Source of the DNA: Deinandra increscens subsp. villosa
Lineage: Eukaryota > Streptophyta > Magnoliopsida > Asterales > Asteraceae
DNA length: 64,000 nt
Direction: 5' to 3'
NCBI GenBank assembly: GCA_039602395.1
Contig: JBCNJP010000027.1
Span: 776,671 to 840,670 of the forward strand
The notes below the pieces were generated by a model. The model searched no databases. It was not told the origin of the DNA and saw nothing but the letters and a program-made list of their open reading frames with translations. The position numbers and the translations under genes were made by a program. Below, one piece after another: positions 1-10,875 of this stretch; within the stretch, counting starts at the first letter, position 1; every line of letters starts with the position of its first letter.

Positions 1-1516
1 ATGTGTGCCCGTTTGATGAAACAAATTAAGAAATGTAAATATAAAAATAAACAACTAAAAGAACATAAAGAAAAAAAACAAAGAATATGGATTGTCCAAT
101 TACCCTATATATACAAATAACAACACATGGTACAACTTCCCTAAGCTCATTATACAAACACTTATTGCGCATACACTGTTCATCAACAGTGGTCTAAGTT
201 GGATGGCATGATTGTAGTTTTGTGTAACTTTGAGGGTTTTTGGTAAAAAAATTATTTGATATGAGCAGCTGAAAAACAGGGATACACTACCATACCTCTC
301 TCTTCAGTCCCATCCCCCTTTCAAACCCCCAGTCTCTCGAAAACGTGGCTTTGGCCACCGATCGGCTCTCTCTCTAGAAAACGTCGCTTTGGCCACCGGC
401 GATGGTGTGGCCGGCACCATTGCTGACTTCGGGGTGCTTCCTTGAGCCCGTGAGCTGTGAAGATGATGAGAGACAGTGATCCGCTCCATCGTACGACATC
501 ATCGGTAGTCGTCGTCCGCCTATTGATTTCTTTTCTCAGTTAAGTTGCATCTCCTTTGCCTGTCGATTTTCAGATTCGTATGTTCGGGCACTTGCTTTTG
601 CCCTATTTCATCTTCGCTTTAACTTTTTAGGGTTTTTTAGGGTTTTTTAGGGTTTAAGATGACGTTCGTAAGGGATAACGAATACGTAGGCTTAACTCGG
701 CTCTAAATCGACGTCAGGGATATGAATTGCTTCTCTGTTTCTTCAGCTTTGCCTTCCTGGTAATAAGTGAGTTGCAATTTTATGACAGAGGCGGTGGTTC
801 GGGTTATGGGTTATGACCAGATCTATGATCAGAAGCTTCTTCTCACCAAATCAACATGTGAATGGTATTTTTAAAACGAAAGTAAGAATATTTAATGTGA
901 TTATAGGCTTTGATCTAGTCATTTAACTTTGAGAGTGACTTGATTATGCAGTCATACCACAACAAAAAACAGGTGCTGCTTAGTGTTATTTCCAAGTAGA
1001 AGTTGCATTTGAGAAAGAGTATATATGTTTTGATACAGCTCACAACAGATTCTGTCCCGTTTGGTTGACCCGAAAACTTTTTGTCCAAAAATATATATTT
1101 TTTAGTGAATAGCTAGGGTGTCGAGTATGATTACAACAATTATATTATTGCAGTAATGTTCTAATTTTGTTGGACAAAATGATTTTTGAGGCTTTATCCA
1201 CTTAAAATACGCTTTTAACGACTGTCAAGTTTCAACCCGTTTTTACTTTTCATTTTAAGCAGTTGTTTAGTTTCTTTCAAAACTTAACCAAACTGATGAA
1301 CCGACCCATTTATAAGTAAATAGGTTGAAAAACCAGCACAGATTGGTCCAAATGTGTCAATATCTGCCAATGCACATATAGGGCTGGTGTGCGGTTGATC
1401 AATTGTATTATTCTTGATGATGTTGAAATCAAGGTATAGAAATTTACAGTTCGGCAATGGCCCACAAGCTTAAAGGATTACATGTGTACTTCAATATTAT
1501 TATCCTGTGATTTCAG
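1..1516. other. Non-coding flank upstream of a gene fragment
   Basis: I find no recognisable protein-coding exon here. Bases 300-530 are GC- and CT-rich, like the 5' untranslated leader of a plant gene, which contrasts with the AT-rich surroundings. At about 627-656 a T-rich run ending in AGGG is repeated three times, resembling the telo-box (AGGGTTT) elements of plant promoters and leaders. This may be the captured leader of the fragment at 1517-1817. No transcript or full open frame links them. Confidence 0.4.
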
Positions 1517-1817
1517 GAAAATGCGGTTGTTGCTCATTCGATTGTTGGCTGGAAATGTTTAATTGGGCGGTGGTCACATGTCCAGGCTGAAGGAGATCAC
1601 AATGCAAAGCTTGGAGTGACAATTCTTGGTAAGACTCCAAACAGTCAAATCTTTGACTGACTTTAGAAGTCAACTTTCATTTATCTGATTAATAAAAAAC
1701 CCATTGTGAATGTACTAAAATCCAGGTGAAGCGGTTAATGTTGAAGATGAAGTAGTTGTAATCAATTGCATTGTCCTTCCTAACAAGACTCTTAATGTTC
1801 GTGTTCAACGAAAATAA
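1517..1817 (+). pseudogene. Two-exon 3' fragment of a GDP-mannose pyrophosphorylase alpha-like gene (GMPPA/KONJAC type)
   Basis: Exon 1517-1628 (after TTTCAG, before GTAAGA) and exon 1726-1817 (after ATCCAG) join in frame with G|GT across a 97-nt intron and end in TAA at 1815-1817. The joined peptide is a left-handed beta-helix tail: VGWKCLIGRWSHVQA, then LGVTILGEAVNVEDEVVV, then SIVLPNKTLNV-like residues. This matches the C-terminus of plant mannose-1-phosphate guanylyltransferase alpha-like proteins, which support GDP-mannose supply for ascorbate, glycans and cell wall. The last residues (VQRK) differ from the family's usual acidic/hydrophobic ending. I find no nucleotidyltransferase domain or other upstream exons in the window, so this is a fragment. 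The intact intron shows copying at DNA level, not retroposition. A Helitron-like tail downstream suggests capture. Confidence 0.8.
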
Positions 1818-4054
1818 CTCCGAGTTTGCTACATGGTGAGTTGAATAATCTGTTTCCTCATGGTCAGATGTGTAACAATTCATGTTTTGCTCCGAATTTG
1901 CTTCAATTTATTAATATTCTATCGTTTGGTTTGTTATATTATCTCTTGAATCAAGTGTGTTTTTTTCTTCCTAAAGAGAAGAACCTTTCTTCTTTTAAAT
2001 GGTGTTAAAGCATGTGTAAGTATAATTGCAATTAGTCAAAAGCATTTTTTTGTTTCTTCTAGGTGAAATTGGCTATTCATTTTGTTGCTTAATGTTTTTT
2101 TTTTCAGTTTGTTCTTTGTATGTTTTATTACAAGAATGTATTTTTGCCTACTTTTTTTCTCATGTTGAACGCTTTTGTTTTTGTTATCTATTTTTATGCA
2201 TATAACCTGTTTGTGGAAATGTCTCTATGGGTTTTAACTTATTTTGGATAGTTTAGTTGTTCCATATTGTTTAATTTTTGTGGATTTTGTTATTGTCTAA
2301 TGTTTTTGCCTTTTCTTTTCAGTGGCGGATGTGTCTAAATTTGTTTACCATCTCAACTCCATGTGATTGAAGGTAATTTTTTAGTTTTTTGTGATCTGAT
2401 TGTTAGTGTCTGTTGTATAATTTGTTGTTTTCTAATGTTTTTGCACTTTTCGGTGACAGTGACTAGAGTTGTATAAGTTCCTTTATCATCGTAAGTGCGT
2501 TTGATAGAAGGTGATTTTTTGTTGGTTATGATCTCATTATTTGTGCATGTTGTGTTTTTTTCCTTGGTTCGGGTTATGGGATTGGGTTTTTATTTTGAAC
2601 TTAGTAATTACATCCTTTATATATACCTTTATTAGTTTATAGATAAAAATGAGCTTTTAAAATTCAATCATAGGGGGGGGGGGGGGATGATACGATGATA
2701 AGAGTGGATGGAGTGGTGTATATTGTTAATTTGCAAAATCGATATGTGATGATGATTTGAATCAATAATTGTGATTTTGGTAACCGTTGATGATGATTTG
2801 AATCATGAGAATGTGATTTTGGTAACACTTGCGAATTTGTGATTTTGGCAACAATTGTGAATTCAGAATAACCCAATTGAGTTAGTGTAAGTAATAAAAG
2901 AAGTTTTCAAGACATTTTTTATACTATAATTTTCTTTGAATCACGAGAAAGAATGAAACTTTAATATTATACCGTAATGTTCTTTTATCTTGATCTCTTT
3001 GGGTTTCGTTTTATCTCCTTATAGAAGGTCTGTTCTCAGTTCACTCATCTTGATCGATACTACAGGTTCGTTTTTCGATTAAATGGGTTTTTGAAATTGT
3101 TATGTGATTCTCCTGGGTGTGTTTTGAGTTGCCCGAAATCATCGTCTTTTGCGTTCCCTTGGATAGTTCCGAACAAGTCTTTAGATGTTTCAAGTAATCC
3201 GAAATCACTGCAGCTGTTTGTTATTTTTTAAGGGTGATATATTCATTTTTTTTGTTATTTTTTGTTGCAGCAACTGCTGAAAACAATCCTGCAAACACAG
3301 ACCCTCATCACTGCAGGTGTTTGCTGCATGTTCGTTTTGAAGATTTACTAATCTCTTTGCACTACTATTTATTTGGTTTTTTTTTTGTAGGTGTTGAGGT
3401 TAGAGCATTTGCCCCTTTATATTATTCCATAGAGGTAAAAAGCAATTATCGTATGATGTGTTATAGTTTTTGCATTGCCTCAGGTTGTGTTGTTGCAGGT
3501 TTTACAACATATCTTTACCACAGGTTTGTTTAGGGATAGTTTTTGCATCTTCATTTCCACAAATCCACATTCAGTTCAACCCATGAATAAATTACATCAA
3601 CACTAGGACAACAAAGACAATAGTCACGACATTTGGGTTCTCAAAGTTGTCAGAAACAATGTGATGATTCACTTCTTGAACAAGGTTGTTCAGGTTCAAA
3701 AGCTAACAGTGCATCAAAATGTGAATGCTATGAAGGTAAAGTATTTAATTTCAATCACTTAAATATCATTGTAATTGCGATAATGTATGCAAGTATTGTG
3801 GAGCTAGATTTCGGTTTAACGAATGTATCAATCTATTTTATTGAGTTAACGTCCCAAGTATACTATATGTTGCAAATTAGGTTGTATTATTCACTTAGTT
3901 TTATCTTATTGGATATCACCGCACAATGACACGTGCTTCTAGCGGCTGAATAGACATTGCTATCTATTATTAGTACATCAACGTAAGGTGTTGTCGTGTA
4001 GTAAAGCCTTAACTTTATGTATGGGTTGGCTTCCCTAACCGCACTTTTTAAACG
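1818..4054. other. Non-coding, intron-like and repeat-bearing stretch
   Basis: No convincing coding exon. The sequence is T-rich with many weak TTTGCAG/GTAAG-like motifs, as in spliced UTR or non-coding RNA, but no frame links them. A run of 14 G lies at 2673-2686. At about 2735-2870 a degenerate tandem repeat (unit roughly 45-50 bp) has a GATGATGATTTGAATCA core followed by GTGATTTTGG. Small open frames at 3234-3533 and 3633-3929 have no recognisable domain. Confidence 0.4.
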
Positions 4055-4098
4055 GGTCGGCTCCGCGGCAACGCGCGGGTCGTCCTACTTGTCTATTA
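4055..4098 (+). mobile_element. Helitron-like 3' terminus (hairpin plus degenerate CTRRT)
   Basis: A GC-rich hairpin, CCGCG-GCAA-CGCGCGG, lies at about 4062-4078 in AT-rich DNA. Roughly 11 nt later comes a CTACTTGT tract in place of the canonical CTRRT end. Hairpin plus short spacer plus CTRRT-like end is the standard 3' signature of plant Helitrons. The 5' TC end was not located, so the element's length is unknown. If it runs leftward it would include the pyrophosphorylase fragment at 1517-1817. Confidence 0.5.
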
Positions 4099-4753
4099 CT
4101 AATGATCAACTGATTTTTTTTTTCAAAAATAGTACTTTTCTCCAAATTGTTTTCAAAAATAGGACCTATTTTTTTTTCTTTCATTAAAGGTAGTTTTGTG
4201 GTTGGGAACCACGATATTAGTCTTGGACTTAGGGTTGGATGGATGCTGGTACGAGGCAGATTTGGAAGGGGATGGAACCTCCCATTACCTCCGCCTTACT
4301 CATTAATATCATCGACGCTATCTTCCCCGCTGCGAGCAACAACCTCGCCGTGTTACCGTCAATGACCCTAGGGTGAATTAAGATGATGATTCCAATGAGC
4401 ACAATAAAACAAAGTTAGCGCCAAGGCCGGAGCTTTTGAAGTGCCCGTAGCGACCCCGGTCGCTATGGATTTTTTTTCCAGAAGTGATAATAATACGTGT
4501 AATTCAGTAAAAAAATTATATGTGTTGAGTCGGTCATCACAGAAAAACAATTATGCATTGAATCGGTTACCAGTAAAAAAAATATGTATAATATATTTAG
4601 TCGGTCCCATTTAAAAATTATATTTAAACTTATCGTCATTTATTAAAAGGAAATTTAAGATGAGGATTATATTTTACTTTTTGTTAAAGAAAATGGTACT
4701 TTTAGTAAATAGCATTTAAATATTAAATTAATAAAAGATAGAATTGAATCAAA

Positions 4754-4942
4754 TTGGCATTAGGGCTTGAAAAAAAAACGGAGAGAAGAACTAGCGACCT
4801 CAACCTGCGACCACTGACCAATCAACAGACCAGGTTATCAGCAACCGTCGACCAAGACCTCCACCTGTCCGCCACTGTCGTCTTCGTTTCTCTTCGAGCA
4901 ACTAAGCAAGAGCAGCGAGCCAGGCAGCCAGCGACCGAGTAA
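4754..4942 (+). other. GC-rich open frame inside the MULE, unrecognised
   Basis: A 62-codon frame rich in Arg, Gln and Leu, sitting in the GC-richer interior of the Mutator-like element. I see no domain, signal peptide or homologous family. It could be a captured leader or exon fragment, and I would not call it a gene without transcript evidence. Confidence 0.2.
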
Positions 4943-5840
4943 GAGCTGGACCAATTGATTGACGATTTCGAGCAAGAACATGAGGCATGAGGGGTATTTT
5001 TCAGCCCCCAAATCCAATTCTTTATCAGTTTTGTGTATTTTTTTGAGACAATGAAATGTGGATGTTGATTTATTTACTGATGAAGGAAATAATGAGGTTC
5101 ACTAACACACTTTCTCAAGAACTCCAAAAAGATACAATAGACAGTTGGAAGTAGTATCCCGACATGATGGTTCATTTAATCCTAACACTTCAATTTCAAC
5201 TGCAACAACATAAATGAGTTTCTCAGAGATGAAAATATTCAAAAATCGTCTTCGCGGGTAGCTTGGTGATTTACGTGGAAAAATAATTTGCTGAGCTATA
5301 ATTATTCTTTCACGCACTCACCATTGATAGTTCTTATAGTTTTTTTTCTTTGATCCAACCTGACCCGAATTTGATATTTATATTTTTATTGTTTAAACCC
5401 GGCCCGAATTCAATATTTATATTTGTTATTGTTTGACCCAGCCCGAACCGGACCACCAATCTGGACATAGACCTTGAAACATAGCGATAAAAAAAATTGA
5501 GTCAAATAACTTTCGGTCACCTCCAAAAAAAAAAACTCAAGCTCTGCCACTGGTTAGCGCAACCGATCAATCTCCGAACGTCTGCTAAAAAGATCCACCG
5601 TAACAGTCTCCGGAGAATATTCCGGCGATCATTGATGGTTGAGACGGAGGACGCAGGAGGTGCAAAGTCGTCGGAAGTTACCTCGGAGACGCAGGGGCGG
5701 ATCCAGTATATGGGCACCGGGTTCACAGGAACCCAGTGACTTTCAAATTTTTAGTGTAAATACGTACCGAAAACGACGGGTGAATCCGGATAATTTCGGC
5801 CAGTGAATCTATATGTATGTTACGAGTGAATCCCCTTACA

Positions 5841-5916
5841 GTGATTCACTTTAGCTCAACTGGTAAGGCGCCTAAGTTATACCCCGAGGTCCCTTGTTCG
5901 ATTCCCATACGCGTCC
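5841..5916 (+). other. tRNA-like segment with Pol III A and B boxes (tRNA pseudogene or SINE head)
   Basis: TAGCTCAACTGG at 5852-5863 fits the internal A box, and GTTCGATTCC at 5896-5905 fits the B box with normal spacing (about 44 nt). Several T-runs follow (from 5929), suitable as Pol III terminators. The acceptor arms do not pair well, so this is not an intact tRNA gene. It sits in the 5' subterminal region of the hAT element. Confidence 0.5.
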
Positions 5917-6047
5917 CATTTAGCCCGTTTTTTTCCCTTTTTTCGTTTTTTACTTTTTTTTTTTTTTTAAATGGATACCCTTATTAGGGTTTTAAACAAA
6001 AACAAGACCCGCCTGCCGCCTCCTTCACTTTCACTTTCAGTCGATCC

Positions 6048-6230
6048 CTCCTCCACCTCCAGACCCTCCAATTCCTTCCGAGTTCCGCCGGATCCGCCAC
6101 TCCTCCAGCCGTCGGACTGCCACTGTCGCGGCTTCGGCGCGGCGCACGTCCACTCCTCCACCTCCAGACCCTCCAATTCCTTCCGCCGGATCCGCCACTC
6201 CTCCAGCCGGCGCACTGTGCCACTGTCGAG
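6048..6230 (+). repeat. 105-bp tandem duplication in the hAT leader
   Basis: The CT-rich unit starting CTCCTCCACCTCCAGACC at 6048 repeats at 6153 (period 105 bp). The second copy lacks a few bases (GAGTT). It creates overlapping open frames on both strands that are repeat artefacts, not genes. It lies in the GC-rich leader upstream of the transposase start. Confidence 0.85.
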
Positions 6231-6430
6231 ACTCGAGATTGGGGTATTTTCTCTGCTAATTAGTAATTAGGTTAGGTTTGTGCAATTTACTTCTTAATTT
6301 TTGTTTTGTGTTTGGTATGATTCCGATCTGTGTAGTGTAGATTGAAATACATGATTGGAAATTTCTACATCTCATTGTAGAGTTGTTTATCAGTTGTTTT
6401 ACATTTAATGTTGAATTATGAATAGGTAAA

Positions 6431-8368
6431 ATGAGTATTGAAAGGTTTTTTACAAGAACACCATCAAACGTTGAATCGTCTTCAAGTGATAAATATCCAA
6501 GAGTAGACTTGAATGATCTTCCATATGATCCGGGCCTAAGAAAACCAATTTCATCTTATAACCCCAATCAAAGAGATGAAATTAGACGAGCTTATTTGAA
6601 AAAAGGTCCATGTCAACCGATAGTTTTGCCTAATTTTCCACAAAAAGATTATAGTGGTAAACTTAGGCGTTTTAATAAGAATTGGTACAAGGGAGAACAT
6701 GGAAATTGGTTAGAATACAGTGAAAAGGAAGATAAAGTGTATTGCTTGTTTTGCTACTTGTTTTCGGGAAAAGATCATAATGATGCATTTGTGACTGAAG
6801 GGGTTCGGTGTTGGCAAAGGAAACAAAGGTTAGATATTCATGTTGGTGATGATGTGTTTTCCATATTAGTTGATGAATCGAGGGATGTGTCTAATAAAGA
6901 ACAAATGTCTGTGGTGTTAAGATATGTTGATAAATTAGGATTTGTGAAGGAGAGATTTATTGGTCTTGTCAACGTTAAAGAAACAACTGCTTTATGTCTT
7001 AAATCTGCAATTGATGGATTATTTGCGCGTTTCAGTTTGAGTTTGGGCAGGGTTAGAGGCCAAGGATATGATGGTGCAAGCAACATGTCCGGTGAGTTTA
7101 ACGGTTTAAAAGCTTTGATTTTGAAAGAGAATCCTTCAGCATATTTTGTTCATTGTTTTGCTCACCAACTCCAACTTGTTGTTGTGGGCTTAGCAACCAA
7201 ACATCATGAAATTTCCAAATTTTTTGGAGAAGTTACGGATTTAGTAAATGTAGTTACCGCATCTTGCAAAAGAATAAATGTGGCAAAAGAAGTTCAAAGA
7301 GAGAGCTTGGGATTAAATCCAGAAATTGAAACGGGAAGAGGAAAAAATCAAGAACTATCACTTGCAAGACCCGGAGATACACGTTGGAGTTCACATGACA
7401 AGACACTTCTCCGTTTGATTTCTTTATATCCTACCGTATTTGAAGTGCTTAAGTATATAGAAACTTCGGCAAGTAATGATTTTCATAGCACTCAAGCAAT
7501 CGGACTTCAATTTTACATGAAGACTTTTAGTTTTGTATTTTATCTACATTTGATGAAACACATCTTGGGAATCACTAACACACTTTGTGAAGCTCTTCAA
7601 AGAAAAGACCAAGATATATTGAATGCATGTGAGCTTGTTAAATCAACCAAAAAAGATTTACAAGATTTTCGACTTGAAGGTTTTGACTCACTTTTAGAAG
7701 ATGTTACATCCTTTTGTGATCAACATGATATTGAAGTGGTTAAAATGGAAGATGAGTATGTGGACACGAGAAGTCGAAGAAGGAAGACAAACATCACCAA
7801 TCGTCAACATTATGTGGTTAACAATTTCAACACGGTTCTCGATATGCAAATCCAAGAGCTTGGAAACCGTTTTAGCGAGGTAACCACTAATTTGCTTATG
7901 TGTATGAGTTCTTTGAGCCCGCGTGATAATTTTAGGGCCTTTAATAAACTAAAGTTGTTAAACTTGGCCGAGATGTATCCACATGACTTTAATTTTGATG
8001 AAAAAGACAAGCTTATTTATGAGCTCGGCCACTACATTGCTAATGTGAAAGAAGATACACACTTTGACAACTTGAATGGGGTAAGTGATCTTGCTCAAAG
8101 GATGGTGGAAACAAGAAAAAACATTGATTATCCGTTGGTTTACCGTCTAATAAAGTTATCACTACTTCTACCGGTTGCAACGGCAAGTGTTGAAAGGAGT
8201 TTTTCATCAATGAAACATGTGAAGACGGAATTGCGTAATAGGATGGGTGATGGATATATGAATGATTGTTGTCTTTGTTACATTGAAAAGGAGTTCTTTC
8301 AACAAGTTTCGATTGAAGATGTAATGCAACGTTTTCAAACAATGAAGACTCGTAGACAACAACTTTAG
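6431..8368 (+). CDS. hAT-family transposase, TTF-type zinc finger / DUF4371 / hAT dimerisation, internally shortened
   Basis: A single 645-residue frame encoding the transposase of the surrounding element, which would cut and reinsert DNA bounded by its TIRs. Domains in order: N-terminal tail; TTF-type zinc finger (about 58-130) with GPCQP, GNWLEYS and YCLFCYLF; DUF4371/RNase H-like catalytic core with VDES (147-150), GQGYDGASNMSG (210-221), a CFAHQLQL stretch and GDTRWSSH; C-terminal hAT dimerisation domain with LLPVATASVERSFSSMK. Family members usually have a further 130-170 residues between the zinc finger and VDES. Here HVG (about 137-139) jumps straight to DDVFSILVDES, an in-frame internal deletion. 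Catalytic Asp residues are present, so activity is possible but uncertain. The start follows an AG acceptor-like site (GAATAG). Confidence 0.93.
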   Translation: MSIERFFTRTPSNVESSSSDKYPRVDLNDLPYDPGLRKPISSYNPNQRDEIRRAYLKKGPCQPIVLPNFPQKDYSGKLRRFNKNWYKGEHGNWLEYSEKEDKVYCLFCYLFSGKDHNDAFVTEGVRCWQRKQRLDIHVGDDVFSILVDESRDVSNKEQMSVVLRYVDKLGFVKERFIGLVNVKETTALCLKSAIDGLFARFSLSLGRVRGQGYDGASNMSGEFNGLKALILKENPSAYFVHCFAHQLQLVVVGLATKHHEISKFFGEVTDLVNVVTASCKRINVAKEVQRESLGLNPEIETGRGKNQELSLARPGDTRWSSHDKTLLRLISLYPTVFEVLKYIETSASNDFHSTQAIGLQFYMKTFSFVFYLHLMKHILGITNTLCEALQRKDQDILNACELVKSTKKDLQDFRLEGFDSLLEDVTSFCDQHDIEVVKMEDEYVDTRSRRRKTNITNRQHYVVNNFNTVLDMQIQELGNRFSEVTTNLLMCMSSLSPRDNFRAFNKLKLLNLAEMYPHDFNFDEKDKLIYELGHYIANVKEDTHFDNLNGVSDLAQRMVETRKNIDYPLVYRLIKLSLLLPVATASVERSFSSMKHVKTELRNRMGDGYMNDCCLCYIEKEFFQQVSIEDVMQRFQTMKTRRQQL

Positions 8369-8808
8369 GTACTTTTATTTTTTGAAACAACGATCGTACT
8401 TTTGTTATGTTTGTTCCATAATTTCTAATGACAGTATTTTGATTTATTATCGTATCTTATATTTGTATTGTTATTAACCTTAACCGACCCGACCCGAACC
8501 GACCCGAACCGAACGACCCGACCAAACCGATTTTTTTTTATATTTATTTGGTAGAATTCCGACCGCCAAAAAAAAGTGAACCCAGTAAAAAAAATTCCTG
8601 GATCCGCCACTGCGGAGACGGACGTTATAGAGGTGCTTCCGTTCTTCATGAACGCCGCACCACAATTTGGGTTTTTACTTTTTAGTTGGGTTTGTGGTTC
8701 CTAACCACGAAATGCCTATTTCCGAAAAAATAAAATTAAACCGTTTCCATTTTGAAAGGTTTTTTCACAAAATATATCATTTTTGAAAAAAATAATCCCA
8801 GATCAACT

Positions 8809-10028
8809 AGAAGATATACGAGTTGGGCGAGATGTGGAGTCTGCGAGCCAGTGGCTTTTGGTATTTTTTGATAACTTGTTTTCGGTGAGTTATGGAAATC
8901 AAGACTGTGATCAACTCATAGTTAAATATTTGTGGAAATTAAAAAGGCCTAATTTTTTTTTTTTCATAATCTGTAGAAATCATCTAGCGAAAATATATGG
9001 TTGTTTTTAGTGGAATTGTGGGGGCATAATTCCTATAGCACTGGTAGAACCATGCAAATGTTCGGGATTATAATGGACATGAATATGATGAGTTGAAAAA
9101 ATCAAAGGGAGTCTTATGTGAACGTGTATTGTCGTTTATACTGATAGACTTCAGTTCAAAGATATCAAGTTTACTTACATAGAGTAAACTACGTATCATT
9201 CACAGTTCGAGATCTTAATGAGGTCTGAATGATATATTATCTGAATCGCACAGATACACACTGTTTGTTTGGAACCTCTTAATAAAAAAAACATCTGAAT
9301 CGCTAAGAGATTTGCCTTAAAAAATGTATTACTTATCCAGCCATCTACACAAGTCTTATTCATCCAGACACTTATTCATCCAGCATCTAATGAAACAGAT
9401 TAAACCAAAGAACCTCTAACACCTATCTATGACCTATCTTATGTAAGCTCGGTTGTTGAAATTGCACCATGAGATTTATACATATGGATCAATTTCCATT
9501 CATGTAGATTGTATATATTTTAGAGAAAATGATGAAAATTGTGTTTTTTCACCAAGTCGGGAATAGATTTCTCAACAACTTTTAACGGAAATAACTATAT
9601 GTAATTGTGGTTAATATAATTAATATTTATTGTGTTTATGTTCTATTATGTGATAGCTTCGTAACGAACCAAACCACGTACAGAACAGAGTTGATATGAA
9701 TAATATATCGATGTTCAAAGTTGGGTGTTGAGAGATGTGAGAGTTATGAAAGTTCAAAGAATAAAGAGTGAGTTTTGTCTAATATTGATGGTGAGATGAA
9801 ACTTGAATTGGTTTATACGGAGAACACTCCTTAGTAATTGTTTCCTTTGAAGTAAACAAGTGAGACCCTAAGGGTACGAAACACCTAACTCACACATGTT
9901 TACGCAACATGGACAACATATGTAATGTGACACTTTGATGATGCACTTTGCACTTCACATCATCGCATGAGAGTCGCCTTTATGTTTTTAACATTGTTCG
10001 GTTTAGTAAATGCTGTCGAATGGCTATC
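8809..10028. other. AT-rich intergenic DNA
   Basis: No gene recognised. About 9220-9425 contains CTGAATCGC, TTCATCCAG and TTTGTTTGGAACCTC motifs like the interior of Tourist-type MITEs (compare about 43660-43770), but I could not define both ends. Confidence 0.3.
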
Positions 10029-10875
10029 ATCAGAGACAGTGGCGGAACCAGAACGTATTAACAGGAGGGTCACAATATAAACTTGTTTTTTCTACTCAAA
10101 AGTGTACTAATGGTTCATCATTGCCCGTCAAACAAAACCTGTTACCGTTTATAGTCACGCGGTTTTAAAAAAGTGTGAGACGCACAAGGATGATAAGATC
10201 GAGAGTCGCGGTGTGAAGTGCAAAGCGCACCGCTTTACATACATTTGGCACAAAGTATTTATATAAACATTTTATATTTCTTACCAATTTCTATCATTAA
10301 ATTTAAATAAAAATTGGTTCTGTATATGGTTAAAAATCATAAAATATATAGTTAAAGAAATAAACTACATGTTGCATAAATATATAAATTTAGTTTTGGT
10401 AATAAATATACCAACTTTATTAAAATATTAGAAGTTTAAAATATAAAAATTAAAGTCAGAAAACACAAAACTTAATAAGTAAAAATCACACTTATTAAAT
10501 ATAAGAAGAAGAAATATTTAATTAAAAATCGAGAGATGATATAAATGCTCGCTGTACGGCTTTTAATTTAATTTATTTTTTGAAAATAAAAGAAACACTA
10601 TTTTGTCATCTTTGTCTTCCCAATAAAGCTGTTCTTTTCATTTCTTCTTCTCAAAAGATCATCTTCTTCATCTAGCTCCGATCGGCGACCAAAAATATTC
10701 CGGCCACACTATTTTTACTCTTTTATTTTCATCTCACCATCAATATGACAACAATTTGAGAGGGTCAAGTTATAAAAAAAGACGACGAAGATCGTACTCG
10801 TATTAAAGAAGTCTGAGCTCACCGGAGGGTCAATGGACCCTCTGACCCTCCTGTAGTTCCGCCCCTGATCAGAGA
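10029..10875. mobile_element. Non-autonomous hAT element with perfect 8-bp TSD
   Basis: The element spans 10037-10867 (831 bp). Ends are CAGTGGCGGAACCAG on the left and, inverted, CAGGGGCGGAACTACAG on the right. The TSD ATCAGAGA is perfect at 10029-10036 and 10868-10875. No open frame is long enough for a transposase and the interior is AT-rich. The termini are close to those of the autonomous-looking hAT at 5692-8612 (CAG-K-GGCGGA-W-CCAG), so it may have been moved by that transposase family. Confidence 0.88.

Larger units (their letters stand above)
5684..8620 (+). mobile_element. hAT transposon (TTF-zinc-finger/ZMYM1-like clade) with perfect 8-bp TSD
   Basis: The element spans 5692-8612 (2921 bp). 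Terminal inverted repeats are CAGGGGCGGATCCAG on the left and, read inverted, CAGTGGCGGATCCAG on the right (one mismatch in 15). The 8-bp target-site duplication CGGAGACG is perfect at 5684-5691 and 8613-8620. It carries one long transposase frame (6431-8368) with about 740 bp of leader and 240 bp of tail. The right subterminal part contains degenerate GACCCGAACC repeats (about 8480-8530). Perfect TSDs and an open transposase suggest a recent insertion. It lies inside the Mutator-like element at 4112-8800, within an open frame. Confidence 0.93.
4104..8808. mobile_element. Mutator-like element (possible Pack-MULE) with degenerate TIRs, host of a hAT insertion
   Basis: Sequence at 4112-4215 reappears inverted at about 8690-8800: T-run plus TTTCAAAAAT, then a palindromic block GTGGTT-N-GGAACCAC (4198-4213; 8694-8709). 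The direct repeat GATCAACT abuts both ends (4104-4111 and 8801-8808), close to the 8-9-bp duplication of Mutator-like elements. The ends are about 75-80% alike by eye. No MURA transposase is present. With the 2.9-kb hAT removed, the interior is about 1.8 kb, including a GC-richer open stretch at 5497-5691 continuing at 8621, as expected of captured gene sequence. Confidence 0.65.

Noticed and set aside
3234..3929. Two 98-99-codon plus-strand frames
   Set aside because: Hydrophobic, Phe/Tyr-rich translation of T-rich intron-like DNA; no recognised domain or conserved start context.
5967..6270. Overlapping 80-100-codon frames on both strands
   Set aside because: They arise from the CT-rich 105-bp tandem duplication in the hAT leader; low complexity and no family.
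8040..8390. 116-codon minus-strand frame
   Set aside because: It lies antisense to the transposase dimerisation domain, which is clearly the real coding frame.
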